Both the position numbers and the translations under genes were made by a program. Source: an uncultured Bacteroidales bacterium (GTDB lineage: Bacteria; Bacteroidota; Bacteroidia; Bacteroidales; UBA932). Taken from it: 64,000 nucleotides of DNA. The notes below the pieces were generated by a model. It worked only from the letters and a program-made list of their open reading frames with translations, searched no databases and had not been told where the DNA came from. Position 1 is the stretch's first letter. Every line of letters begins with the position of its first letter. This document shows, one piece after another, positions 14,211 to 23,526 of this stretch. Location of the stretch: assembly GCA_949297365.1 (NCBI GenBank), contig CASFSL010000016.1, positions 1 through 64,000 of the forward strand, read 5' to 3'.

Positions 14211-16541
14211 ATGAATTTGTCGGGTTTGAATAGTGCTCAGCAAGAGGCAGTTAAGTGCGTGAGCGGAGCTTCGATGATTATCGCGGGAGCCGGTTCCGGG
14301 AAAACTCGTGTGCTTACATGGAAGATTGCGGCCATAATCGAGAGCGGAATCGAGCCTTCCTCCATCATGGCCCTGACCTTTACCAACAAGGCGGCCAGGG
14401 AGATGAAGGAGCGTGTCGCGGCCATAGTCGGCAGGGACAAGGCCCGCCGCCTGTGGATGGGTACTTTCCATTCCATATTTGCCCGCATATTGAGGGACAA
14501 TGCCGGACTTCTCGGATTTCCGAAGGCATTCACCATATACGATGCATCCGATGCTAGGAACGCTATAAAGGCCTGTATCAGAGAACTTCAGCTGGATGAC
14601 AAGACATACAGGCCGGGAGAGGTGCTTTCGCGCATATCCACGGCCAAGAACTATCTGGTAACGGCATCGGACTATATGAACAACCATGAGGCGATACGCA
14701 AGGATACCCAGATGCGCAAGGGCCGGATATGCGATGTCTATAAGCTCTATGCGGAGAAATGCAAGGCCGAGGGGGTCATGGACTTCGATGACATACTGCT
14801 GTATACCAATATCCTGCTCAACAAGCATCCGGAAGTGGCGGAAAGTCTAAGGAGTGTCATATCGCACATACTGGTGGATGAGTATCAGGACACCAATATG
14901 GCACAGTACCGGATAGTGAGGATACTTGCGGCCCGTAACCACAACATCACTGTGGTCGGGGATGACTCCCAGAGTATCTACGCATTCCGAGGAGCCAGGA
15001 TACAGAACATCCTCAATTTCAAACGGGATTATCCGGAGGCCAGGGAGTTCCGCCTGGAGCAGAATTACCGCTCCACTCAGACTATAGTCAATGCGGCCAA
15101 CTCGGTCATCGCGCACAATACGAACCGTCTGAAGAAAGAGTGCTTCTCGGAGGGAGGCAAAGGCGAGAAGATAGAGCTGATACGTGCATACGACGACAGG
15201 GAGGAGGCGGCCTCCATCGTGTCTTCCATCATGAGGCGGATCTATTCCACAAAGGCCTCTTACGACTCCTTCTCGATACTCTACCGTGTCAATTCCCAGT
15301 CCAGGGTGCTGGAGGAGGCCCTGCGCAAGAAGAATATACCTTATATAATATATGCCGGCCATTCGTTCTATGAGCGCAAGGAGGTCAAGGATATGCTGGC
15401 CTATATGAGGCTGGTGCTCAATCACAGTGACAACGAGGCTTTCCGCCGGGTAGTCAATCTGCCGGCCAGGGGCATAGGGCAGACTTCGATGGCCAGGCTG
15501 TCGGAGGCAGCGTCCGCATCGGGGATGTCGTTGTGGGAGATGTGCTCGAGTCCTGAACTTGGCCGCTGGGACATCAAGGAAGCGGCTGCCGCCAAGCTGC
15601 GGATGTTCGCGGATATGATAGACAGTTTCAAGGCCCGCATATGGACGGACGACGCATATACTCTGGCCGTGGCCATAGCCGAAGGCTCCGGGCTGCTGCC
15701 GTCGCTGAGGGCCGACATGTCTGTGGAGGGTATGTCGGCTCTGGGCAATGTGACGGAACTGCTCAACGGGGTTCAGGAATTTGTGGCCAATGAAGTGGAG
15801 ACGGCGGAGCAGATGGGTGAGCACGGCAAGATACCGACTTTGGAGGCCTATATGGAGAATGTGGCCCTGCTTACCGATGCCGACAAGGCTGAGGACGAGG
15901 ATGAGAACAACCGGGTGAAGCTGATGACCGTCCACGCATCGAAGGGTCTGGAGTTCCCGTATGTGTATATCGCCGGGATGGAGGAGAATCTGTTTCCGTC
16001 ATCTATGTCCTCCACTGCAGAGAATGTGGAAGAGGAAAGGCGGCTCTTCTATGTGGCTCTGACCAGGGCTGAGAAGGCCGTGACACTCTCGTATGCCGGC
16101 AGCCGTTTTCTGAACGGCAAGACCTCGGCCTGCCGTCCGAGCCGCTTTCTCAAGGAGATAGACCCAAGATACCTGAATGGGACTGTGGAGGATTTCTCCT
16201 CGGTAGGAGGAGATGACTACGGGGATGACGACAGCGGATGGAACGGTTGGCGGCAGCATCGGAGCCAGCCTCAGCTCCATAATCAGGTACAGGCCCGGCA
16301 GGAAGCGGTCAGTGTCAGACCCGATATGTCCAGATTTAAGCCGGTAGAGAAAGCCAGGACTTTCTCCGGGCCGATAGCGGAATCGGTCTCGGCGGGGGAT
16401 AAGGTACGGCATGACAAGTTCGGTATCGGGGTGGTAATATCGGTGTCCGGATCAGTCCCGGATATCAAGGCCGTTGTCAGGTTTGACGCAGCCGGAGAGA
16501 AGACTTTGCTGCTGAAGTTCGCCAGATTGCAAAAAGTATAA
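14211..16541 (+). CDS. pcrA: UvrD/PcrA-type superfamily 1 DNA helicase
   Basis: 776 residues. The ATP-dependent 3'-5' helicase motifs appear in order: AGAGSGKTR (Walker A, about 25-33), LTFTNKAAREMKER (Ia), LVDEYQDTN (Walker B), VVGDDSQSIYAFRGA (III), LEQNYRSTQ (IV), VKLMTVHASKGLEF (V) and RLFYVALTRAEK (VI). The C-terminal 60 residues after a Pro/Gln-rich linker form the PcrA-type tudor-like domain (GDKVRHDKFGIGVV) that contacts RNA polymerase in relatives. Roles are repair and displacement of proteins from DNA. Full length, divergent from nqr. Confidence 0.93.
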   Translation: MNLSGLNSAQQEAVKCVSGASMIIAGAGSGKTRVLTWKIAAIIESGIEPSSIMALTFTNKAAREMKERVAAIVGRDKARRLWMGTFHSIFARILRDNAGLLGFPKAFTIYDASDARNAIKACIRELQLDDKTYRPGEVLSRISTAKNYLVTASDYMNNHEAIRKDTQMRKGRICDVYKLYAEKCKAEGVMDFDDILLYTNILLNKHPEVAESLRSVISHILVDEYQDTNMAQYRIVRILAARNHNITVVGDDSQSIYAFRGARIQNILNFKRDYPEAREFRLEQNYRSTQTIVNAANSVIAHNTNRLKKECFSEGGKGEKIELIRAYDDREEAASIVSSIMRRIYSTKASYDSFSILYRVNSQSRVLEEALRKKNIPYIIYAGHSFYERKEVKDMLAYMRLVLNHSDNEAFRRVVNLPARGIGQTSMARLSEAASASGMSLWEMCSSPELGRWDIKEAAAAKLRMFADMIDSFKARIWTDDAYTLAVAIAEGSGLLPSLRADMSVEGMSALGNVTELLNGVQEFVANEVETAEQMGEHGKIPTLEAYMENVALLTDADKAEDEDENNRVKLMTVHASKGLEFPYVYIAGMEENLFPSSMSSTAENVEEERRLFYVALTRAEKAVTLSYAGSRFLNGKTSACRPSRFLKEIDPRYLNGTVEDFSSVGGDDYGDDDSGWNGWRQHRSQPQLHNQVQARQEAVSVRPDMSRFKPVEKARTFSGPIAESVSAGDKVRHDKFGIGVVISVSGSVPDIKAVVRFDAAGEKTLLLKFARLQKV

Positions 16542-16639
16542 GTTTTATTAATAATAATTACAAATATGCTACAATCTTGGCACGGGAATTGTAATAAATT
16601 TCAGTGAAGTTTTTCATAGTTTAAGTTTAGGTTAAGTAG

Positions 16640-16674
16640 CTGGGCCGCGTCCGATCTGAAGGATAGTGGCCCAG
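16640..16674. terminator. Bidirectional terminator between the helicase and the sugar dehydrogenase
   Basis: CTGGGCC and GGCCCAG arms with partial pairing inside (GTCC/GGAT), followed on the plus strand by TGAATTTTT. It lies between two convergent genes. Confidence 0.6.
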
Positions 16675-16681
16675 TGAATTT

Positions 16682-17995
16682 TTATAGCAGCTCGATGTTG
16701 TTTCTCTCCTTGACATCCTTCATGGCATTCCTTGTGTCAAATACGAATCGGGCATATTGCTGCACTATATTGTAGTCAATACAAGTGTGAGCGGTAGTAA
16801 TGACAGTGATGTCAGAATCAGACAAAAGTGATCGGCTTAGTTCGGTTTCACCGGTATATGTAACTCCTTTGTCGTGATATTCCTTTACATATGGATCATA
16901 GAAGCGTACGTTTGCTCCCTTTTTGCGCAATACATTAATAACTCTTATGGCTGGACTCTCCCGACAGTCATCTATGTCAGCCTTGTAGGCCACTCCAAGC
17001 ACCAGGATGTCCGAGCCTTTTAAGGATTTGGAAAATTCATTCAGAATGTTGGCGATACGCTGCACGCAATATTCAGGCATCCGGTCGTTGATCATCATGG
17101 AGGTCTCGATCATGGAGGTGTGGAATGCGTATTCCCGTACCTTCCAGCTCAGATAGTAGGGGTCCAGCGGTATGCAGTGGCCTCCCAGACCTGGGCCGGG
17201 ATAGAATGCCTGGAATCCGTATGGCTTGGTCCTGGCAGCCTCAATCACTTCCCAGATATTTATCTTCATCCTGTCGCAGAGCATGGCCATCTCATTGATG
17301 AGACCTATATTGATGTTTCGGTATGTGTTCTCAAGAATTTTCTCCATCTCGGCGATTGCCGGAGAAGATACGGGATATACCCCTCCTTCCAGGAAACTCT
17401 CGTACATGGTCTTGATGACATCTTCTGCATCCTGTCCTATGGCCCCTACAACCTTAGGCGTGTTATGGGTCTTGTAGTGTACATTGCCTGGGTCAACTCT
17501 TTCAGGGGAGAAGGCCAGGTAGAAATCTTTCCCGCATACGAGACCGGATCCTTTTTCCAGGATAGGACGGACTATGTCGGAAGTGGTGCCGGGGAACGTT
17601 GTGGACTCCAGCACCACCATAGTGTCTTTCTTCAGATATTCTGCAATCTGTATGGAGGAATGCTCTATGTATGACAGATCCGGCTGCTGATGCGTGTCAA
17701 GCGGTGTGGGAACGCAGATGGCTATGAAATCCATTTCCGCTATCCGGCTGAAATCCGTCGTGGCTTTCAGCATACCGTCGGCTGTTAAGGCTTTCAGGGT
17801 CTCGCTGTTTACATCGGATATATAGTTCTCCCCGTTGTTGACTTTGCTGACTTTGTCATCCAGCAGGTCGAATCCGGTGGTCTTGAATCCTGCTCTGGCT
17901 ATCTCGACAGCAAGGGGAAGTCCTACATATCCGAGTCCTACCACACCTGCCGCTATGCTTTTGTCTGAGATTTTCTTTAGAAGCTGTTCTTTCAT
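16682..17995 (-). CDS. UDP-sugar 6-dehydrogenase (WbpA/TviB type)
   Basis: 437 residues. It oxidises a UDP-N-acetylhexosamine to the uronic acid in two NAD+-dependent steps for surface polysaccharide. Seen: the N-terminal NAD fold (VVGLGYVGLPLAVEIA), CVPTPLD, STTFPGTT, the substrate segment FSPERVDPGN, the catalytic cysteine in GPGLGGHCIPLDPYYL and the C-terminal domain LGVAYKADIDDCRESPA. The sequence is closest in style to UDP-GlcNAc 6-dehydrogenases (WbpA) rather than WecC, but I cannot decide the substrate. It stands alone, without an epimerase or glycosyltransferases nearby. A -7 box (TATCTTTG, minus 18023-18016) lies 20 bp upstream. Confidence 0.88.
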   Translation of the reverse strand: MKEQLLKKISDKSIAAGVVGLGYVGLPLAVEIARAGFKTTGFDLLDDKVSKVNNGENYISDVNSETLKALTADGMLKATTDFSRIAEMDFIAICVPTPLDTHQQPDLSYIEHSSIQIAEYLKKDTMVVLESTTFPGTTSDIVRPILEKGSGLVCGKDFYLAFSPERVDPGNVHYKTHNTPKVVGAIGQDAEDVIKTMYESFLEGGVYPVSSPAIAEMEKILENTYRNINIGLINEMAMLCDRMKINIWEVIEAARTKPYGFQAFYPGPGLGGHCIPLDPYYLSWKVREYAFHTSMIETSMMINDRMPEYCVQRIANILNEFSKSLKGSDILVLGVAYKADIDDCRESPAIRVINVLRKKGANVRFYDPYVKEYHDKGVTYTGETELSRSLLSDSDITVITTAHTCIDYNIVQQYARFVFDTRNAMKDVKERNNIELL

Positions 17996-18015
17996 TTTCA
18001 GTCTGTTTATCCCGA

Positions 18016-18023
18016 CAAAGATA
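18016..18023 (-). promoter_or_regulatory. -7 box before the UDP-sugar dehydrogenase
   Basis: TATCTTTG on the minus strand matches TAnnTTTG; it ends 20 bp before the start codon. Confidence 0.5.
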
Positions 18024-18043
18024 GGGCTTTTTATGACAGGCTG

Positions 18044-19138
18044 TCATTCAAGGAGGAATTCCTTTATACTTTTGACACCCGGATAACCGAAATAATTCTC
18101 GATGTCTCCCTTGACGTACAGTTTCCTGCCTATGTAGCCGGGATGGTCCACAAGGTTGACCGCGTCCCTCATGTCGCCTGAAGATGGCAGTTCGATGGCG
18201 GCGCATTCTTCTCTCGTGGAAGCTTTGACATTATCTGCCAGAGCCAGGTGGGATTCTTTTGTAAACGGCGGATCGAAACTTACCTTGGATGTGCTGACAT
18301 CGCCTCCGACGATGTAGCCGCATACCCATACGTCTTCCGCTCCAAGGTTCATGGCCAGATCAGCGATCTTCAGAGCTTTCTCCATCGATGATCCGTCATT
18401 GCCGCTGCCGAGCGTGAAATCCTCGTACATCCAGTTGCGGACAGTGTCTATCTCTACCGAGAATGAGTCTGATGTCTCGGCGGATGCGGACAGCTTTATG
18501 GTCAGCATGTCAGCGGCTTCCAGCTGTCTGGACAGAATCGGCACTTCGTTGCCGTTGTCCGTGCAGGTGACCCGCAGTATGCCGGGCAGAAAGAAGGCCG
18601 TCCTGGTCTCTGAATACGGATAGGCCAGGGACTGACCGTCTGAATGTATTGCCACATCCGATGCCGGAAACCTGTCCTTGAACGAATCGGCGAATATAAG
18701 CTTCATGCCGCAGTTGAGCTGAGTGCAGTTGAATGCGACCGATACGGTCTGTCCGCTTCCTACCACCACTGTCCTCAGGTCTCCGAACTGGGGCATGTCG
18801 AATCCGGGCTTTTCAAATTCAATGGACTGCAGCGACACGTCGTAGCTGCCGGACTGTACTCTGACCGGGTCGGGCCGTTCCCCGTACGGACCTTTATATA
18901 TGATATCTCCGCCGGAGGAGGCGACTGTGAGGATGAAGTCGTTGGTGTCAGGCAGATTGAGACTGCTGCCGGCGGATTTGAACAGCTCTCCCAGGCGTCG
19001 GCTCATGTAGATGTCACTGTAATCGGTAGACAGGCCAAAAGAAATATACGAGTCTCCCGTCGTCATCTCGTCCTTGCACGCGGTCATCGCAACCACGGCC
19101 ATCAGGAGGACGAATCCCTTCAAAATTCTCTGTGTCAT
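18044..19138 (-). CDS. Surface lipoprotein with DUF4493-like and DUF6359-like domains
   Basis: Starting at ATG 19136-19138 gives 364 residues: a lipoprotein signal (MTQRILKGFV... AMTAC) with the cysteine at about residue 21. The first half has the DUF4493 pattern: a strand-rich domain with VRVQSGSYDVSL, PQFGDLRTVVV and a Cys-containing NCTQLNCGMKL segment. The second half has the DUF6359 pattern: KALKIADLA, VWVCGYIVGG, LALADN, AAIELPSSGDMRDAVNLVDHP and YVKGDIENYFGYPGVK. Such proteins are exported and often surface-exposed in Bacteroidales; no enzymatic role is known. Confidence 0.8.
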   Translation of the reverse strand: MTQRILKGFVLLMAVVAMTACKDEMTTGDSYISFGLSTDYSDIYMSRRLGELFKSAGSSLNLPDTNDFILTVASSGGDIIYKGPYGERPDPVRVQSGSYDVSLQSIEFEKPGFDMPQFGDLRTVVVGSGQTVSVAFNCTQLNCGMKLIFADSFKDRFPASDVAIHSDGQSLAYPYSETRTAFFLPGILRVTCTDNGNEVPILSRQLEAADMLTIKLSASAETSDSFSVEIDTVRNWMYEDFTLGSGNDGSSMEKALKIADLAMNLGAEDVWVCGYIVGGDVSTSKVSFDPPFTKESHLALADNVKASTREECAAIELPSSGDMRDAVNLVDHPGYIGRKLYVKGDIENYFGYPGVKSIKEFLLE

Positions 19139-19168
19139 AGTATTTCTTTTTAAAATTAAAGTTGTCGG

Positions 19169-19253
19169 CAAAGATATGTTCCTGGGCGGATTAAAAATTT
19201 AATAGAAAAAAACGTGTGAGAATATTTTTGTTTTTATAAAAAAATTAAATTTG
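19169..19253. promoter_or_regulatory. Divergent promoters of the lipoprotein and the fusion oxidoreductase
   Basis: Minus strand TATCTTTG (19176-19169) lies 30 bp before the lipoprotein start. Plus strand TAAATTTG (19246-19253) lies 27 bp before ATG 19281. The DNA between them is very AT-rich. Confidence 0.55.
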
Positions 19254-19280
19254 TGGACGACAACACTAACCTATAAAATA

Positions 19281-22200
19281 ATGTATCGAATAACATCCCA
19301 TCCGATTCTTCCCGTACCTGCGGAAGATATTGTATCATTTAAGTTTGAGGGTAAAACAATAACAGGGCAGAGGGGGCAGACCATAGCCGCCGCCCTGCAC
19401 CAGGCCGGCTGTCCTGTACACAGTCTCAGTCTTGACCACCGCAAGAGGACCATGGAGTGCGGTATCGGCAAATGCGGCGCCTGCGAGATGCTCGTGGACG
19501 GCAAGATCCGCCGAATCTGCATAACCAAGGTGGACGGTGTCCGGGAGGTCGCCAGGCTCAGCTCCGACAGCGGCTTCAAGGGTGTTCTGGTCACAGAGAA
19601 GGACGGCGTGGAGGAGGAAAAGGAGGTCTACAGGACTACCGTGGCCATTATCGGTGCCGGACCGGCCGGTCTGGCAGTCCGCGAGGAGCTGCTGAAAGAG
19701 GGCGTGGACTGTCTGGTAATCGACAGTAACAGCGAGATAGGCGGTCAGTTCCTGATGCAGACCCACCAGTTCTTCTTCTTTGAGAAGGAGAAACGTTTCG
19801 GAGGGATGAGGGGATTCGATATAGCTAAGACCTTAGCCGGGGACTCTCACGAAGGTATCATGCTGGACTCTGTGGTCTGGGATATCCTCGAGGGCAAAAG
19901 GCTGGCGGTCAAGAATATCGTTACCGACAAGGTGTTTTATGTGGATACCGACGAGCTGGTCATCGCTACCGGTGCCGTGCCCTTCATGCCGGCCTTCAAG
20001 AACGACGACGTGCCCGGAGTCTACACCGCCGCCGTGGTCCAGAGGATGATGAACACCCAGTTTACGCTGCTGGGCAAGAACATACTTACGGTCGGAGCCG
20101 GCAACATCGGCTACCTGACCTCCTATCAGGCCATGCAGGCCGGGGCAAATGTGAAAATGATCATCGAGGGTATGCCCCGCGAGGGAGGCTTCCCCGTGCA
20201 GGCCAACAGGGTGCGCCGTCTCGGCATCCCGATTCTGACCTCCCATGTGCTGGTGGAGGCTGTGCCCAACGCTGACCATACCGGCATTACCGGAGCCATC
20301 ATCGCCGAGTGCGAGAACTTCAAGCCCATTCCCGGTACAGAAAGGCTCATCGACGGTATCGACTGCATCAACATCTGTACTGGTCTGATGCCTGACAACC
20401 AACTCTTTGTCAAGGGCAATGCCGTCTTCGGCCGCAGCTGCCACGGAGTCGGCGACTCCGTCCGTATCGGTGAGGGCACCTCAGCCGTCCTCCGAGGAAG
20501 GCAGTGCGCGTATGAGATCCTCCAGAACCTCGGCCGCCGCTTCAATTATGACAGCTACCTTCAGGTCTCGAAGGAATACATTGACTCCCAGCAGCATCCC
20601 GTGAGGATCCTCCAGGAGCCCGCGATGCCCTCCGCAGAGAGAGCCGCTGCCGCTCCATTTGTAATCATGGACTGCCTCTACGGATTTGCCTGCAACCCCT
20701 GCTCCTTCTCCTGCAAGCAGGGCGCCATTACCAAGAGCTCGACCTCGACTACTCCCAAACTGGACTACGACAAGTGTATCGGCTGCATGCAGTGCGTGTA
20801 CCAGTGCCCCGGCCTGGCTATTTTCGGCTACGATACCCGTGCCGGCAAGCTCTTCCTGCCTATCGAGTACGATGCACAGGAGGGCTCCGAGGTATTCTTA
20901 GTGGACGACAACGGCAGGAAGGTCGGAGAGGGCGTCATCGAGAAGATCATGCTCAAGCCCAACAAGACCAATGTGGCCCGCGTCAAGGTGGCTCAGCTCT
21001 ATGAGGGCGGCGTGCTGACCGATGCCCGCGGTTTCATCGTCAAGGAACGCTATCCTGCTCCCGTGGAGATGAAACCCGCTCCTTCGGTGGACGGCAAGAC
21101 CTATATCTGCCATTGTGAGGATCTTACTTTGGAGAGGATACTTGAGCTGATAGGCGACCGCAAGACTATCTCAGCCGATGAGCTCAAGCACATCTCCCGT
21201 CTGGGCATGGGACCCTGCCGCGGCAAGCGCTGTCTCCCGAGGGCCAAATCCGCCCTGCGCCCTTACGGCATAGAGGTGACCGGTGACTTCACTCCCCGTG
21301 CGCCCATGGCCAATCTCGTAGAGTTCGGCAATGTCATCAACAAGGCCGGGGCAGAGAAGATTGTCCTGCCGTCCGGGGCTGTTGCCGACGGCGGCAAGGT
21401 AGGGGCTCTCGTAGCCGGAGGCGGTATGGCTGGCTCAGCGGTGTTCCGCTATCTGGCCGAGGCCGGTTTCGCTCCCGTGCTGGTCAATAAGGACCGCGGT
21501 AGCTCTTGGAGAAATATCGCCGGCGGACGTCCGGCATTCTCCCTGCCCGCGCTGGCCGACATCGCAAACCACAACCTCGAGATATTCCGGGATCTGCAGC
21601 AGCATGCAAATATCGACTTCCGCCTTATCCGCTATGTCAACTTTGCCCACGATGAGGCGACCTACCGCTCTCTCGATGCCGCCCGTGCCTGGTCAAAGGC
21701 CTACATGGTGGATCCCAAGGATTTCCAGAAGGAGATATCGCCTTACATGCGTCCGGGTCTGGACATGTACGTGGCTGCTCAGGTGACGGAGGACTGCTGG
21801 CAGGCAACTCCGGGCAAGACCATCAACGCCGTCCGCCTGATAGGACGCAGCCACGGCGGCCGGATCCTCGAGGAGACCGAACTGGTGGATGTACGCAAGG
21901 TAGGCGGTGAATACGAGGTGCTGGTACGCGACAGTGCCCGCCGCTACACAAGGTTCCGCACGGAGATATTCGTCAATGCCCTCGGATACGGTGCGGAGAA
22001 ATTCGCCCACATGCTCGGCATCGAGACCGGCCTGTATCCTGTAAAGCACCAGGCCTTCATCACCAAGCGTCTGCCGCTTTTAGGCAAGAATGGGTCTCCT
22101 TTAGACATGCTCATCGACCGCCGTCATTACAAGGGCTTCTCTGCTGTCTACGGGCAGCAGCTCGCCGACACCGGCCAGATTATCGGCTGTGCCTCTCCTG

Positions 22201-22523
22201 CCACCGATCCCGCTGAAGCCGGCAAGGATCTCAGAATCAATACCCAGGCCTTCCTGGAGATAGCCTCCGAAGTCTTCTCCGAGTGGATTCCCGCTCTCAA
22301 GGAAGTCGGTATACAGGCCACCTGGGCAGGCTACTATGTGGAGCCCCGCTATATCGTCGATCCGGCTCTCGGCCTCTTCATCGGTATGCGCGGCCACGGC
22401 TTCATGCTCTCGCAGTACATCGGCAAGCTCTACGTGGAGGCCCTCCTCGGCCGTCCCGTGCCCGAGTACTTCAAGGACCTGGCCCTCAGCGGCACAGGCC
22501 TCAGCGAGCAGGCCTTCAAATAG
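19281..22523 (+). CDS. Five-module iron-sulfur/flavin amine dehydrogenase-like fusion (HcnA-HcnB-ferredoxin-BFD-HcnC order)
   Basis: 1,080 residues, soluble. Modules in order: a [2Fe-2S] ferredoxin (C60, C65, C68, C80; MECGIGKCGACEM); an FAD/NAD(P)-type domain (IIGAGPAGLA at about 124, second nucleotide motif TVGAGNIGYL at about 273); a di-cluster ferredoxin (four Cys in MDCLYGFACNPCSFSCK at about 463, then CIGCMQCVYQCP at about 498); a BFD-like [2Fe-2S] domain (CHCED at about 610 with GPCRGKRC); and a C-terminal FAD amine oxidase (DAO) domain (VAGGGMAGSAV at about 710, GMRGHGFMLSQ near the end). In known enzymes these parts are separate subunits of hydrogen cyanide synthase, opine, sarcosine or (hydroxy)proline dehydrogenases. 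The substrate is unknown here. A single-gene unit with its own promoter and terminator. Confidence 0.82.
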   Translation: MYRITSHPILPVPAEDIVSFKFEGKTITGQRGQTIAAALHQAGCPVHSLSLDHRKRTMECGIGKCGACEMLVDGKIRRICITKVDGVREVARLSSDSGFKGVLVTEKDGVEEEKEVYRTTVAIIGAGPAGLAVREELLKEGVDCLVIDSNSEIGGQFLMQTHQFFFFEKEKRFGGMRGFDIAKTLAGDSHEGIMLDSVVWDILEGKRLAVKNIVTDKVFYVDTDELVIATGAVPFMPAFKNDDVPGVYTAAVVQRMMNTQFTLLGKNILTVGAGNIGYLTSYQAMQAGANVKMIIEGMPREGGFPVQANRVRRLGIPILTSHVLVEAVPNADHTGITGAIIAECENFKPIPGTERLIDGIDCINICTGLMPDNQLFVKGNAVFGRSCHGVGDSVRIGEGTSAVLRGRQCAYEILQNLGRRFNYDSYLQVSKEYIDSQQHPVRILQEPAMPSAERAAAAPFVIMDCLYGFACNPCSFSCKQGAITKSSTSTTPKLDYDKCIGCMQCVYQCPGLAIFGYDTRAGKLFLPIEYDAQEGSEVFLVDDNGRKVGEGVIEKIMLKPNKTNVARVKVAQLYEGGVLTDARGFIVKERYPAPVEMKPAPSVDGKTYICHCEDLTLERILELIGDRKTISADELKHISRLGMGPCRGKRCLPRAKSALRPYGIEVTGDFTPRAPMANLVEFGNVINKAGAEKIVLPSGAVADGGKVGALVAGGGMAGSAVFRYLAEAGFAPVLVNKDRGSSWRNIAGGRPAFSLPALADIANHNLEIFRDLQQHANIDFRLIRYVNFAHDEATYRSLDAARAWSKAYMVDPKDFQKEISPYMRPGLDMYVAAQVTEDCWQATPGKTINAVRLIGRSHGGRILEETELVDVRKVGGEYEVLVRDSARRYTRFRTEIFVNALGYGAEKFAHMLGIETGLYPVKHQAFITKRLPLLGKNGSPLDMLIDRRHYKGFSAVYGQQLADTGQIIGCASPATDPAEAGKDLRINTQAFLEIASEVFSEWIPALKEVGIQATWAGYYVEPRYIVDPALGLFIGMRGHGFMLSQYIGKLYVEALLGRPVPEYFKDLALSGTGLSEQAFK

Positions 22524-22545
22524 CCTACCGCAGATATCATCCATT

Positions 22546-22575
22546 CAGGGCGCGGCACTTTTATGTCACGCCCTG
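22546..22575 (+). terminator. Terminator after the fusion oxidoreductase
   Basis: CAGGGCG and CGCCCTG form a 7-bp GC-rich stem with further weak pairing in the loop, followed by TTTGCTTT. The first TTTG after the stem doubles as the -33 box of the next promoter. Confidence 0.65.
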
Positions 22576-22606
22576 TTTGCTTTCAGGCATTAAATACTTA
22601 CATTTG
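22576..22606 (+). promoter_or_regulatory. dinD promoter
   Basis: TTTG (22576-22579), a 19-bp spacer and TACATTTG (22599-22606) make a full-consensus Bacteroidetes promoter. Transcription should start near 22612. Confidence 0.75.
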
Positions 22607-22622
22607 TGTCATCTTTTGTCCC

Positions 22623-22639
22623 ACAGCCGTCCCTGCTGT
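22623..22639. promoter_or_regulatory. Dyad just after the dinD transcription start
   Basis: ACAGC-N7-GCTGT, about 10 bases into the presumed transcript. Its position suits a repressor site for a damage-inducible gene. The half-sites are not those of the E. coli LexA box, so the binding protein is unknown. Confidence 0.3.
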
Positions 22640-22658
22640 AGTTATGCGTTTAACTTAA

Positions 22659-23519
22659 ATGATACGTGATACAATGAAAGCAGATGAGATTATGGAACTG
22701 TTCAGACAGTTCGAGTCAATCGCCAATGACTATGAGGGCGTGGAGTGCTGGAGTGCCAGGGAATTGTCTAAGTTGCTGGGTTACACGCAGTGGCGGAATT
22801 TTGAAAACATTGTGGAGAAGGCCAAGGCGGCATGTCGGAATGCCGGTCAGGATGTCTCATATCATTTTGCTGACGTCAGCAAAATGATAGACTTGCCGAA
22901 AAGTGCTCAGCGTGAGGTAGATGACTTCGTGCTTACGCGCTATGCATGTTATCTTATCGCACAGAACGGAGATGCCAGGAAGCCGCAAGTCGCTTTCGCT
23001 CAGAGCTATTTCGCAGTTCAGACCAGGCGTGCCGAGTTGATTCAGAAACGCATACTTGAGTACGAACGCGTGCGGGCCCGGAACAAACTCGCTGAAACAG
23101 AGAAACGTATGTCCGGTATTTTATACGAAAGAGGTGTTGATTCCCGTGGTTTTTCCATCATCCGTTCCAAAGGAGATAAAGCTCTGTTTAAGCTGGATAC
23201 AGCATTGCTTAAGCGTAAATTAGGAGCCCCGGCAAATCGGCCATTGGCCGATTTTTTACCGACAGTGAGCATCAAGGCCAAGGATCTTGCGGCGGAGATG
23301 ACTTCTGTGAATGTGCAGCAGAAAGAACTTTACGGCCAGAAAGATATCTGTGATGAACATGTGGACAATAATACAGCTGTGAGGAAGATGCTGTTGAGAC
23401 GTGGGATAGTTCCGGAAAGTCTTCCGGCAGGAGAGGATGTGAGAAAGGTGGAGAAAAGGCTTAAATCAGATGAGAAGAAGATAAAAGTTGATAAAAATGA
23501 TACAATTACAAAGAAATAA
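22659..23519 (+). CDS. dinD: DNA damage-inducible protein D
   Basis: 286 residues (272 if the second ATG, 15 bp downstream, is used). The N-terminal half has the BRO-N/DinD pattern: VECWSARELSKLLGYTQWRNF, VSYHFADVSKMIDL, DFVLTRYACYLIAQNGD, VAFAQSYFAVQTRR. The C-terminal half is basic and coiled (EKRMSGILYERGVDSRGFSIIRSKGD). In E. coli DinD is SOS-induced and inhibits RecA filament activity; that role is family knowledge. Good promoter upstream. It ends 7 bp before the preferred start of the hydratase gene. Confidence 0.88.
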   Translation: MIRDTMKADEIMELFRQFESIANDYEGVECWSARELSKLLGYTQWRNFENIVEKAKAACRNAGQDVSYHFADVSKMIDLPKSAQREVDDFVLTRYACYLIAQNGDARKPQVAFAQSYFAVQTRRAELIQKRILEYERVRARNKLAETEKRMSGILYERGVDSRGFSIIRSKGDKALFKLDTALLKRKLGAPANRPLADFLPTVSIKAKDLAAEMTSVNVQQKELYGQKDICDEHVDNNTAVRKMLLRRGIVPESLPAGEDVRKVEKRLKSDEKKIKVDKNDTITKK

Positions 23520-23526
23520 CACCGAA

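Noticed and set aside
14847-15935. Long minus-strand frame opposite the helicase
   Set aside because: Shadow of the PcrA-type gene, whose motifs are complete on the plus strand.
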